Positions 11,685 to 19,754 of a stretch of 64,000 nt of DNA are shown here, in pieces (positions within the stretch are counted from its first letter, which is position 1; each line of letters opens with the position of its first letter). A model generated the notes under the pieces. The model saw only the letters and a program-made list of their open reading frames with translations. It was not told the origin of the DNA and ran no database searches. A program made the translations under genes and the position numbers. Origin of the DNA: Sinorhizobium mexicanum (lineage in GTDB: Bacteria; Pseudomonadota; Alphaproteobacteria; Rhizobiales; Rhizobiaceae); NCBI RefSeq assembly GCF_013488225.1, contig NZ_CP041238.1, forward strand, positions 1-64,000, given 5' to 3'.

Positions 11685-13091
11685 ATGGACGAAGCGACCT
11701 TCAGGCATTGGTCGGCCAAGGCGGCGGAATGGGGTGTGGAGTACCGGCAATCGCTTCGGGATCACCCCGTCCGGGCGCAGACGACTGCCGGCGAGATAGC
11801 CGGCCAAATCGCGCAATCTCCTCCCGAAGTCGGTGAGGCCATGGAGCGGATCTTCGAGGATTTCGAGACGATCATCATGCCCGGCATGACTCATTGGCAG
11901 CACCCGCGTTTCTTTGCCTATTTCCCTGCCAATGCCGCGCCCGTTTCCGTCGTCGCTGAATATCTTGTCACCGCGGTTGCGGCGCAATGCATGCTCTGGC
12001 AGACCTCGCCGGCGGCGACCGAGCTCGAGACGAAGATGCTCGATTGGCTGCGGCAGGCGATCGGCCTTCCGGCGGCCTTTTCCGGCGTCATCCAGGATTC
12101 GGCCTCCTCCGCCACACTCTCTGCCGTCCTTGTGATGCGGGAAAGGGCTCTCGCCTGGAACGGCAATCGCACAGGGCTCGCCGCCAATCCCAGGATCCGC
12201 ATCTATTCCTCCGATCAGGTCCACACCTCGATCGATCGTGCCATCTGGGTGAGCGGCATAGGCGAAGAGAACCTCGTCCGCATACCGACCGCCGGTGAGC
12301 TTCGGGGAATGGATTGTACTGCCCTTGCAGCGGCAATCGAGGCGGATCGCAACGCGGGCTATATTCCGGCGGGCATCATCGCCTGCACCGGCGGCACCAG
12401 CACAGGCGCCTGCGATGAGATTGCCGAAGTCGTCCGCGTCGCGAGAGAACACGGGCTCTACGTCCATGTGGATGCTGCCTGGGCGGGCTCGGCGATGATC
12501 TGCGAGGAATTCCGCGAGCTCTGGGAGGGTGTCGAGGGCGCCGATTCGGTCGTCTTCAACCCGCACAAGTGGCTCGGTGCCCAGTTCGACTGTTCCGCCC
12601 ATTTCGTCCGCAGCCCGGACGATCTGGTCCGCACGCTGGCAATCCAGCCGGAATATCTGAAGACGCACGGGCAGGACGGGATTATCAACTATTCCGAATG
12701 GTCCGTGCCGCTCGGGCGGCGCTTCCGGGCGCTGAAGCTGTGGTTCCTGCTGCGCTTCCACGGGCTGTCCGGACTGAGGCAGATGATCCGCAACCATGTA
12801 CGCTGGTCGGAGGCGCTCGCCGAGCGTTTGCGGAACGAACCGGGCTTCGAAATCGTTACTGAACCGGTCCTGTCTCTCTTTTCGTTTCGACATGCCGGCG
12901 GCTCCGATGCCGACGCCCATAACCTCGCCCTGGTGAAGGCGATCAACGATGACGGCCGCATCTACCTGACGCAGACGCGTGTCGACGGGCGCATCGCCAT
13001 CCGGTTTCAGGCGGGACAATTCAGCATGGCCGAGGAGGATGCAGAAACGGCGTTCAGGACCATTGTCGAGCTGGCGAAAAAAGTTGTATAA
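11685..13091 (+). CDS. PLP-dependent aromatic/amino-acid decarboxylase (group II)
   Basis: A 468-residue group II decarboxylase related to aromatic-L-amino-acid, tyrosine and tryptophan decarboxylases. The pattern THWQHPRFFAYFPAN near residue 68 is typical. The PLP lysine is Lys295 in NPHKWLG, and the aspartate that pairs with the pyridine nitrogen lies in HVDAAWAGSA. The start is ATG 11685 with GGAGG eight bases upstream. It lies 33 bases before a succinate-semialdehyde-type dehydrogenase and is probably co-transcribed. The exact amino-acid substrate cannot be read from the sequence. Confidence 0.88.
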   Translation: MDEATFRHWSAKAAEWGVEYRQSLRDHPVRAQTTAGEIAGQIAQSPPEVGEAMERIFEDFETIIMPGMTHWQHPRFFAYFPANAAPVSVVAEYLVTAVAAQCMLWQTSPAATELETKMLDWLRQAIGLPAAFSGVIQDSASSATLSAVLVMRERALAWNGNRTGLAANPRIRIYSSDQVHTSIDRAIWVSGIGEENLVRIPTAGELRGMDCTALAAAIEADRNAGYIPAGIIACTGGTSTGACDEIAEVVRVAREHGLYVHVDAAWAGSAMICEEFRELWEGVEGADSVVFNPHKWLGAQFDCSAHFVRSPDDLVRTLAIQPEYLKTHGQDGIINYSEWSVPLGRRFRALKLWFLLRFHGLSGLRQMIRNHVRWSEALAERLRNEPGFEIVTEPVLSLFSFRHAGGSDADAHNLALVKAINDDGRIYLTQTRVDGRIAIRFQAGQFSMAEEDAETAFRTIVELAKKVV

Positions 13092-13124
13092 GTTCTGTAG
13101 ACTTTTTCCGAGGAAGGACGCGCC

Positions 13125-14579
13125 ATGAACTTGAAAGATCCGTCGCTGTTTCGCCAGGCCGCTCTCGTGGGTGAAAACTGGATCGAAGCCGACCCAAAAA
13201 ACGCGATCGAGGTGAACAACCCGGCGACCGGCGAGATCATCGGCCGTGTCCCGAAACTCGGCGCCGCCGAGACGCGGGCTGCGATCGAGACCGCCGCACG
13301 GGCGCAAAAGGAATGGGCGGCGAAGACCGCCAAGGAGCGCGCGGACGTCCTGCGCCGCTGGTTCGAGTTGATGATCGAAAACAAGGACGATCTCGGCCGG
13401 ATCCTGACACTCGAGCAGGGCAAGCCGCTCGCGGAAGCGACCGGCGAGATCGTCTATGGCGCAAGCTTCATCGAGTGGTTCGCCGAAGAGGCGCGTCGCG
13501 TCTATGGCGACCTTGTGCCCGGCCACCAGAAGGACAAGCGCATCCTGGTGATGAAGCAGCCAATCGGCGTCGTCGCCGCGATCACGCCATGGAACTTCCC
13601 GAACGCGATGATCACCCGCAAGGCTGGTCCCGCCTTTGCGGCCGGTTGCGCCATGGTGCTGAAGCCGGCCGGGCAGACGCCCTTCTCCGCGATCGCCATC
13701 GCGGTGCTCGCAGAGCGCGCCGGCATGCCGAAGGGCCTCTTTTCCGTCATCACCGGCTCGGCACGCGACATCGGCGCCGAAATGACCTCCAACCCGACAG
13801 TCCGCAAGCTGACCTTCACCGGTTCCACGGAGGTCGGCGCCGAGCTCTACCGCCAGAGCGCCGGCACGATCAAGAAGCTCGGCCTGGAACTCGGCGGCAA
13901 TGCGCCCTTCATCGTTTTTGATGACGCCGATCTCGATGCAGCCGTCGAGGGCGCGCTGATCGCGAAGTTCCGCAACAACGGCCAGACGTGCGTCTGCGCC
14001 AACCGAATCTATGTTCAGGACGGCGTCTACGAGGCCTTCTCCGAGAAGCTTGCCGCTGCGGTTGGCAAGCTGAAGACCGGCAACGGCATGGAGGAGGGCG
14101 TCATTCTTGGTCCGCTGATCGACCAGCCGGCGCTCGCCAAGGTCGAGGAGCATGTGGCCGATGCGCTTGCCAAGGGCGCTCGCGTCGTCCAGGGCGGCCG
14201 ACGCCACGCTCTCGGAGGCACGTTCTTCGAGGCGACGGTGCTCGCCGATGTCACGCAGGGCATGGCGGTCGCGCGGGAAGAGACTTTTGGGCCGGTCGCG
14301 CCGCTCTTCCGCTTCAAGCACGAGGCAGACGTCATCCACCAGGCGAATGACACCGAATTCGGCCTCGCCTCCTATTTCTACGCCAAGGACCTGGCTCGCG
14401 TCTTCCGCGTCGCGGAAGCGCTGGAATACGGCATGGTCGGCGTCAACACCGGCCTGATCTCGACCACCGAGGCGCCCTTTGGCGGCGTCAAGCTTTCCGG
14501 CCTTGGCCGTGAGGGCTCGAAATACGGCATCGAAGAGTTCATGGAGATCAAATACGTCTGCCTCGGCGGCATCGCCTGA
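13125..14579 (+). CDS. gabD: NAD(P)-dependent succinate-semialdehyde dehydrogenase family protein
   Basis: An aldehyde dehydrogenase of 484 residues closest to GabD: the opening LKDPSLFRQAALVGENW and length match. The catalytic residues are visible: Glu255 in LELGGNAPF and Cys289 in NNGQTCVCANR. The cofactor motif FTGSTEVGAEL is also present. It would oxidise succinate semialdehyde or a related aldehyde to the acid. It follows the decarboxylase in the same orientation, with AGGAAGG before its ATG. No GABA transaminase is nearby, so the pathway role is open. Confidence 0.9.
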   Translation: MNLKDPSLFRQAALVGENWIEADPKNAIEVNNPATGEIIGRVPKLGAAETRAAIETAARAQKEWAAKTAKERADVLRRWFELMIENKDDLGRILTLEQGKPLAEATGEIVYGASFIEWFAEEARRVYGDLVPGHQKDKRILVMKQPIGVVAAITPWNFPNAMITRKAGPAFAAGCAMVLKPAGQTPFSAIAIAVLAERAGMPKGLFSVITGSARDIGAEMTSNPTVRKLTFTGSTEVGAELYRQSAGTIKKLGLELGGNAPFIVFDDADLDAAVEGALIAKFRNNGQTCVCANRIYVQDGVYEAFSEKLAAAVGKLKTGNGMEEGVILGPLIDQPALAKVEEHVADALAKGARVVQGGRRHALGGTFFEATVLADVTQGMAVAREETFGPVAPLFRFKHEADVIHQANDTEFGLASYFYAKDLARVFRVAEALEYGMVGVNTGLISTTEAPFGGVKLSGLGREGSKYGIEEFMEIKYVCLGGIA

Positions 14580-14607
14580 GGTAACGGCTCTCCCGTGCTC
14601 CAATCCG

Positions 14608-14636
14608 ACCGGCCGGAAAGTTCTGGCCGGTTTTTT
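14608..14636 (+). terminator. gabD terminator
   Basis: The arms ACCGGCC and GGCCGGT enclose a 10-base loop and are followed by a run of six T, 29 bases after the gabD stop. Confidence 0.85.
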
Positions 14637-14686
14637 CTTTTGCCGGTAAGACGTTACCGACTCGATACTAATGAGAAGAATGCGAA

Positions 14687-14809
14687 CTGCCCCTCACCCC
14701 CAGCCCTCTCCCCGTTCGCGGGGGAGAGGGTGTCTTGTGGCGAAGGCGTGCCGCGTGTCCCTTCTCCCCGCCTGCGGGGAGAAGGTGGCGGCAGCCGGAT
14801 GAGGGGCAG
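14687..14809. repeat. RIME1-type mosaic repeat element
   Basis: The 123-base element is bounded by perfect inverted ends CTGCCCCTCA (14687-14696) and TGAGGGGCAG (14800-14809). Inside are two hairpins, CCCTCTCCCCG/CGGGGGAGAGGG and CCTTCTCCCCG/CGGGGAGAAGG. This layout, two GC-rich hairpins within inverted ends, is that of the rhizobial RIME elements. It fills most of the gap between gabD and the aldolase. Confidence 0.8.
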
Positions 14810-14849
14810 ATTGCGGCCAGCCGATCCGGAAAAGACAGGAGAGCGATCA

Positions 14850-15650
14850 ATGCCCGCCCCGAAAAACCCCTTTAAAGCGGCGATCCGCGAAAATCGTTTC
14901 CAGCTCGGCCTGTGGGTGGCGCTGGCGAGCCCCTACGCCGCCGAAGTCGTGGCTGACAGTGGCTACGATTGGCTGCTGATCGACGGCGAACACGCGCCGA
15001 ACGATCTGCCGCTTCTTTCGGCGCAGTTCCGCGCGATCTCCGGGCGCGGCAGCCATCCGATCGTTCGTCTTCCCGTCGGCGATACGGCGCTTATCAAGCA
15101 GGCGCTCGACACTGGCGTTCAGACGCTGCTCATCCCGATGGTCGATAGCGTCGAGCAGGCGCAGCAATTGGTCCGCGCCGTCCGTTATCCGCCGCACGGC
15201 ATTCGCGGCGTCGGCGCCGCGCTTGGCCGTGCCTCGAATTTCGGGCGGATTGGCGACTATCTGAAGACCGCCAACGAGGAGATCTGCCTCATCCTGCAGA
15301 TCGAGAGCCGCAAGGGATTGGACGCAATCGATGAGATCGCTGCGCTCGATGGGGTCGACGGCCTCTTCATCGGTCCGGCCGACCTCGCCGCCGACATGGG
15401 CCACCTCGGCAACTCGGGTCATCCGGAAGTCCGGGCCGCCATCGTCGATGCTTTTGCGCGCATCAAGCGTGCCGGCAAGGCGCGCGGCATCATGACCCTC
15501 GATCTCGTCCAGGCACGTGATTATCGCGATCTCGGCGCCGATTTCATGGCCATCGGCACCGATGTCACGCTCCTCGTCAGCGCGACTGAGCGCCTGCGCG
15601 AGGAATTTTCAGGCGAGCAACAGACCTCGAGACCACCATCCGGCTACTGA
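14850..15650 (+). CDS. HpcH/HpaI-family 2-keto-3-deoxy sugar acid aldolase
   Basis: A class II metal-dependent pyruvate aldolase of 266 residues. The motif LLIDGEHAPND near residue 45, the central QIESRKGLDAIDEIAAL (metal-binding glutamate) and FIGPADLAADMG are characteristic. Family members cleave 2-keto-3-deoxy-L-rhamnonate, 2-keto-3-deoxyglucarate or 4-hydroxy-2-oxo acids to pyruvate plus an aldehyde. The start is ATG 14850 after ACAGGAGAG. It converges with the GntR regulator of the sugar cluster. Cleavage of 2-keto-3-deoxy-L-fuconate to pyruvate and lactaldehyde would fit the neighbours; this is inference. Confidence 0.87.
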   Translation: MPAPKNPFKAAIRENRFQLGLWVALASPYAAEVVADSGYDWLLIDGEHAPNDLPLLSAQFRAISGRGSHPIVRLPVGDTALIKQALDTGVQTLLIPMVDSVEQAQQLVRAVRYPPHGIRGVGAALGRASNFGRIGDYLKTANEEICLILQIESRKGLDAIDEIAALDGVDGLFIGPADLAADMGHLGNSGHPEVRAAIVDAFARIKRAGKARGIMTLDLVQARDYRDLGADFMAIGTDVTLLVSATERLREEFSGEQQTSRPPSGY

Positions 15651-15683
15651 GCGGCCCGCCGAGTTCTGCAAGCCTTTAGTCGG

Positions 15684-16562
15684 CTACGGAATTGATTGCA
15701 GCAACGTCTCCCGCGCCGATTTCAAATGCCGACGGCAAGCCTGGTCCACCTGCTTCGGGTCGCGCGACTGGAGTGCGGCGATATAGGCGAGATGCTCTTC
15801 GAGTGCGCGCGCATTGCGCTCCCGCGAGTTGGCCTTGTTCCACTGATAGTGATAGTGGAAGACGATCGCGATGATGTCGTAGAAATCGATGATGAAACGG
15901 TTGCTGGATGATTTATGCACCAGCAGGTGAAAGCGCTCGTCGAGCTCGGAGAATTCCTTGTAGCGTTTGTCGATATCGGCAAGGATCGCGCGGTGCACGG
16001 CCTCGATCGTCTTCAGCTCTTCCCAGGCCGGGTGGTCCTCCGGCAGGTCGACGAAACTCGCCGCGGACCTGAGCTCGAACATTTCCCGCACTTCCGTCAG
16101 TTCGAGCGCGAACTCGCGGGTAAAGCCCTTCAGCACCCAGTGGCTGTTCGGTCGCTTCTCGATCAGGCCGAAGCGGCTGAAGCGGATCAGGAACTCGCGC
16201 ACGCTCGTCGTGCCGGTGCCGATTTCGCGCGCGAGTTCGAGCTCGTTGATCTGCATACCGGGTTCGGCGCCGCCGGCCAGAATCCGGCGCATGAAACTGC
16301 GTTCGATGATTTCCGCAAGCGAATTGGTCTCTTCCGTCGGAAAATAGTCGGAGGGTTCGGGACGGCGCAGCACGATTTTCCGGCGCTTGTCCCAGATGAT
16401 CAGCTTGAGTTCCTCGCAGCGGGCGAGAATGGCGCGGACGGTGGTGCGGCTTACCCCGAGCACCTGCCCGAGTTCGGGCTCGGACGGCAGCGTGGAGGTC
16501 TCCGCCAAGAGCTTCAGGCAGCGATTGAAGGCATCCTTGAAAACGGTGTTCTGCTTCGCCAT
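15684..16562 (-). CDS. GntR-family regulator with two N-terminal winged helices and an FCD-type domain
   Basis: A 292-residue regulator. Residues 1-70 form one GntR-like winged helix (STLPSEPELGQVLGVSRTTVRAIL). Residues 82-150 form a second (ELELAREIGTGTTSVREFLIRFSRFGLIEKR). The rest resembles the all-helical FCD ligand domain (ELTEVREMFELRSAA, DERFHLLVHKSS, ALEEHLAYIAAL, CRRHLKSARE). Ordinary FadR/FCD proteins have a single winged helix and 220-250 residues. Its position between the aldolase and the dehydratase makes it the likely repressor of the sugar cluster. Confidence 0.88.
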   Translation of the reverse strand: MAKQNTVFKDAFNRCLKLLAETSTLPSEPELGQVLGVSRTTVRAILARCEELKLIIWDKRRKIVLRRPEPSDYFPTEETNSLAEIIERSFMRRILAGGAEPGMQINELELAREIGTGTTSVREFLIRFSRFGLIEKRPNSHWVLKGFTREFALELTEVREMFELRSAASFVDLPEDHPAWEELKTIEAVHRAILADIDKRYKEFSELDERFHLLVHKSSSNRFIIDFYDIIAIVFHYHYQWNKANSRERNARALEEHLAYIAALQSRDPKQVDQACRRHLKSARETLLQSIP

Positions 16563-16919
16563 GGACGGTCCGGCCGGTTCCCTATTGCTGCGGGCATAGC
16601 CCGAAACTTGTTACTGATCTATCGCGCGGCGCGTCTTGCCGGATGTGGGGAACGGTTGCTTCGGCACTGTGAATTGCTGTGTCATCGGAAACCGTCCGAA
16701 GGAATCACGCTGTAGCCCGGGAGCGCGCATTTGTCTTGGCGGCTATGGGCATATTTCAACATCTGATGGCTCCCGTCTCCGCACGCCCGCTTCGGCCGAC
16801 GACGCCCGTCGGCCCAGTTTTCGATCATAATACCTGTTGACGTATTTCTGTCTATTGTGGATAAAAGACAAATTGATTGTGCGACCGTTGCACATGAACG
16901 AAATCCAGGAGTGCCGCTT
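16563..16919. promoter_or_regulatory. intergenic control region of the sugar-acid cluster
   Basis: The region holds the divergent promoters of the GntR gene and the dehydratase operon. CGGGC-ATA-GCCCG (16588-16600) is a small palindrome just upstream of the regulator and may be an autoregulatory site. A sigma-70-like pair TTGACG (16837-16842) and GATAAA (16860-16865), spaced 17 bases, faces the dehydratase. Nothing gene-like was seen in the 250 bases between. Confidence 0.5.
16851..16868 (+). promoter_or_regulatory. candidate GntR operator at the dehydratase promoter
   Basis: TCTATTGTGGATAAAAGA is a partial dyad overlapping the predicted -10 element. The sequence before the transporter operon at 19671-19688, TTTTTTATAGATAAAAGA, matches it at 14 of 18 positions. 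Two related boxes at two promoters of one catabolic cluster suggest a shared regulator; binding by the adjacent GntR protein is inferred. Confidence 0.5.
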
Positions 16920-18425
16920 TTGTCCGCCCCGTCTTCAATCCTTCTTTCGCCGGAGGACAATGTCGCCGTAGCGACCTTTCCGATCGAGGCAGGGCAGCCG
17001 CTTCCGGGCGGCGCCAGGGCCAAGGTGCGGATCGAGCCCGGGCACAAGGTGGCGGTGCGGGCGATCGGAAGCGGCGAGCCGGTGATCAAGTACGCCCAGG
17101 CGATCGGTCGTGCGACCAGCGACATCGGCGCGGGAGATCACGTGCATTCGCACAACCTCGCCTTCGACCAGGACCGTCTTGCGATCGGCGCCGCCGTTGC
17201 GCCCGAATCCGCAAGCGCCGCCGACAAGGCGCGGACGTTCCTCGGTTACCGCAGGGACGACGGACGGGCCGCCACACGCAACTATATCGGCATCGTCGCC
17301 AGCGTGAACTGTTCCACCACGGTCTGTCGCGCCATCGCCGACGAGGCCAACCGGCGCATTCTGCCGCGATATGAGGGCATCGATGGCTTCGTGCCGATCG
17401 TGCATGATCAGGGCTGCGGCATGTCGTCCACCGGCGACGGAATGAAGAACCTGCACCGGACGCTTGCCGGCTATGCCCGCCACGTCAATTTCGGCGGCGT
17501 GCTGATGGTCGGACTCGGTTGCGAGGTCAACCAGCTGACGCTCTACGGCCAAAGCGGCTCCGGCGCCGAAAAGCGCCACTTCAACATCCAGGAGGCCGGC
17601 GGATCCCGCCGCTCTGTCGAGCGCGCGCTCGGCGTGCTTGATGAAATCGCCCAGGAAGTCGCGACAGCGCGGCGGGTGCCGATACCGGTCAGCGAGATCA
17701 TTGTCGGCCTGCAATGCGGCGGCTCCGACGGTCTTTCGGGCGTCACGGCCAACCCCGCACTCGGCGCGGCGGTCGATATTCTCGCCGGTGCCGGCGGCAC
17801 CGCGATCCTCTCGGAAACCTCGGAGATCTACGGCGCCGAACATCTCTTGCGCAGCCGCGCGGTCAATGAAGACGTGGGAGTGAAGCTCGACAGCTTGATT
17901 TCCTGGTGGGAAAACTACGTTGCGTTGCACGGGGCATCGCTCGACAACAATCCTTCGCCGGGCAACAAGCGCGGCGGCCTCACCACCATCCTGGAAAAGT
18001 CGCTCGGCGCGGTTGCGAAGGGCGGACGCTCGCCGTTGACGGCTGTCTACAATTACGCCGAACGCGTAACCGAGCACGGGCTGGTATTCATGGATACACC
18101 GGGCTACGATCCGGTTTCGGCAACCGGCCAGGTCGCCGGCGGTGCCAACGTCATTGCCTTTACCACTGGACGCGGCAGCTGTTTCGGCTGTCGCCCCGCG
18201 CCATCGATCAAGCTCACAAGCAACACGCCGCTTTATCGCGCCATGGAGGAAGACATGGACATCGATTGCGGTGTGATCGCTTCGGGGGAGGCGACCATCG
18301 CCGGGCTTGGCCGCGAAATCTTCGAACTGATCATCGATACCGCTTCCGGCCGCAAGACCAAGAGCGAACTGTTCGGCTACGGTGACAATGAATTCGTTCC
18401 CTGGCATCTGGGGGCGACACTCTGA
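16920..18425 (+). CDS. UxaA-family sugar acid dehydratase (altronate/galactarate/L-fuconate type)
   Basis: An iron-dependent sugar-acid dehydratase of about 501 residues, with the N-terminal SAF-like domain and the long altronate-dehydratase catalytic domain fused. Motifs include FLGYRRDDGRAATRNYIGI, a cysteine in VNCSTTVCR, DQGCGM, LQCGGSDGLSG and GRGSCFGCRPAP. It dehydrates an aldonate to a 2-keto-3-deoxy acid. I favour TTG 16920, since AGGAG ends eight bases upstream; GTG 16857 lies inside the predicted -10/operator. The neighbours suggest L-fuconate or a close relative as substrate, not D-altronate. Confidence 0.87.
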   Translation: MSAPSSILLSPEDNVAVATFPIEAGQPLPGGARAKVRIEPGHKVAVRAIGSGEPVIKYAQAIGRATSDIGAGDHVHSHNLAFDQDRLAIGAAVAPESASAADKARTFLGYRRDDGRAATRNYIGIVASVNCSTTVCRAIADEANRRILPRYEGIDGFVPIVHDQGCGMSSTGDGMKNLHRTLAGYARHVNFGGVLMVGLGCEVNQLTLYGQSGSGAEKRHFNIQEAGGSRRSVERALGVLDEIAQEVATARRVPIPVSEIIVGLQCGGSDGLSGVTANPALGAAVDILAGAGGTAILSETSEIYGAEHLLRSRAVNEDVGVKLDSLISWWENYVALHGASLDNNPSPGNKRGGLTTILEKSLGAVAKGGRSPLTAVYNYAERVTEHGLVFMDTPGYDPVSATGQVAGGANVIAFTTGRGSCFGCRPAPSIKLTSNTPLYRAMEEDMDIDCGVIASGEATIAGLGREIFELIIDTASGRKTKSELFGYGDNEFVPWHLGATL

Positions 18426-18466
18426 CGATGTGAGAAATGCACATCCTTGGAGGGAGGAGACAGGGA

Positions 18467-19486
18467 ATGCAGACGAGAAAAATCGGCCGAACGGATCTCT
18501 CCGTGACCGAATACAGCTTCGGCGCGGCCGGGCTTGGCGGCCTCTATCGCGAATGCACGCGCGAAGCCGCAATGGCGACGCTCGATGCCGCCTGGGCCGC
18601 CGGCATACGCTATTTTGATGTAGCGCCTTATTACGGCTTGGGATTGGCCGAGCGGCGCGTCGGCGATTTCCTGCAGGACAAGCCGCGCGACAGCTTCGTG
18701 CTCTCGACAAAGGTTGGCCGCCTGCTTCGTCCGGTGCCGGAAGCCGACGTTCCCGACTATTCTTACGTCAAACCGCTGAATTTCGACGTCACCTTCGACT
18801 ACAGCTATGACGCGATCATGCGGTCCGTCGAATTCAGCTATGCGCGCCTCGGTCTCAATCGCATCGACATCCTGTATGTCCATGACATCGGCGTCTACAC
18901 CCACGGTGCCGCAAAGAATGCCGTGTTCTTGCGGCAACTGATGGATTCTGGCCTGAAGGCTCTGGAAGAGTTGAAATCGAACGGTGTCATCTCGGCCTAT
19001 GGCTTGGGCGTCAACGAGGTGCCCGTCTGCCTTGAGGTCATGCGGCGGGCCGATATCGACTGCATCCTCCTGGCCGGGCGGTACACGCTTCTCGACCGCT
19101 CGGCGGTCGCCGAGTTGCTCCCTCTCTGCGAAAAGAAGGGGACGTCGCTCGTCGTTGGCGGCGTGTTCAATTCCGGCATTCTCGCCACCGGTCCGGTGGA
19201 CGGCGCGCATTTCGACTACATGCCGGCGAGCGAAGATGTGCGAACGCGGGTTGCGGCGATGGAAAAAATCGCACGCGACCGCGACATGCCGCTTGCGGCA
19301 CCCGCGCTCCAGTTTCCACTTTCCAATTCGCAGGTTGCGTCGGTTCTGCTCGGTACCGCGAAGCCTTCAAGCCTCGAGCGCAATATGGAACTCACCCGCC
19401 GCAAGATCGCTGCGGAAGAGTTCGCCGCCTTCGAACCTCACACGCTCGTCGCACCCGAACTCGGGCTCGAGGCGGTACGGGCCTGA
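18467..19486 (+). CDS. aldo/keto reductase, probable L-fucose (aldose) dehydrogenase
   Basis: A 339-residue aldo/keto reductase. The catalytic motif region YFDVAPYYGLGLAERRVGDFL holds the aspartate and tyrosine, and LSTKVGRL the lysine. The overall pattern (GRTDLSVTEYSFGAAGLGGLY) resembles the group containing bacterial L-fucose dehydrogenase and pyridoxal 4-dehydrogenase. It would oxidise the free sugar to the lactone with NAD(P). ATG 18467 follows the strong site GGAGGGAGGAG. It lies 41 bases after the dehydratase, in the same operon. Confidence 0.85.
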   Translation: MQTRKIGRTDLSVTEYSFGAAGLGGLYRECTREAAMATLDAAWAAGIRYFDVAPYYGLGLAERRVGDFLQDKPRDSFVLSTKVGRLLRPVPEADVPDYSYVKPLNFDVTFDYSYDAIMRSVEFSYARLGLNRIDILYVHDIGVYTHGAAKNAVFLRQLMDSGLKALEELKSNGVISAYGLGVNEVPVCLEVMRRADIDCILLAGRYTLLDRSAVAELLPLCEKKGTSLVVGGVFNSGILATGPVDGAHFDYMPASEDVRTRVAAMEKIARDRDMPLAAPALQFPLSNSQVASVLLGTAKPSSLERNMELTRRKIAAEEFAAFEPHTLVAPELGLEAVRA

Positions 19487-19670
19487 TACATGACGCTGCG
19501 CTCGCTTGATGCCGGCGCGGCGGCCAGAAAGGGGATGCCGGTACGCCGCTGGCCTGTCCGGAAACTGAAATGCCTATGAAAACAGGTTGTTGCGTCTGGG
19601 AGGAGCGCAATGAAATGGAACCGGCGGGACGCTTGCCATTTCAAAGTCACTGCGCTAGCGTACCAATCTG

Positions 19671-19688
19671 TTTTTTATAGATAAAAGA
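19671..19688 (+). promoter_or_regulatory. candidate GntR operator before the ABC transporter operon
   Basis: TTTTTTATAGATAAAAGA shares the GATAAAAGA half with the box at 16851-16868 and contains the dyad TTTTAT-AG-ATAAAA. It lies 66 bases before the binding-protein start. The remainder of the gap 19487-19754 shows nothing else recognisable. Confidence 0.5.
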
Positions 19689-19754
19689 TCGATCCGTATG
19701 CACCTTGCGGATCGCATTCGATAACGGAACAGGTGTAGTTGAGAGGAGAACCCG

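Noticed and set aside
11628..14603. A 991-residue open frame on the minus strand over the decarboxylase and gabD
   Set aside because: It is opposite two genes with intact catalytic motifs, and its composition (Arg, Asp, Gly, His rich) is that of an antisense shadow in high-GC DNA.
16856..16864. A perfect DnaA box (TGTGGATAA) upstream of the dehydratase
   Set aside because: It is a single box within a promoter; the related box at 19671 lacks it, so operator sequence explains it better than replication control.
16857..16919. GTG 16857 as start of the dehydratase
   Set aside because: It has no ribosome-binding site and lies in the likely -10/operator; AGGAG with TTG 16920 fits better.
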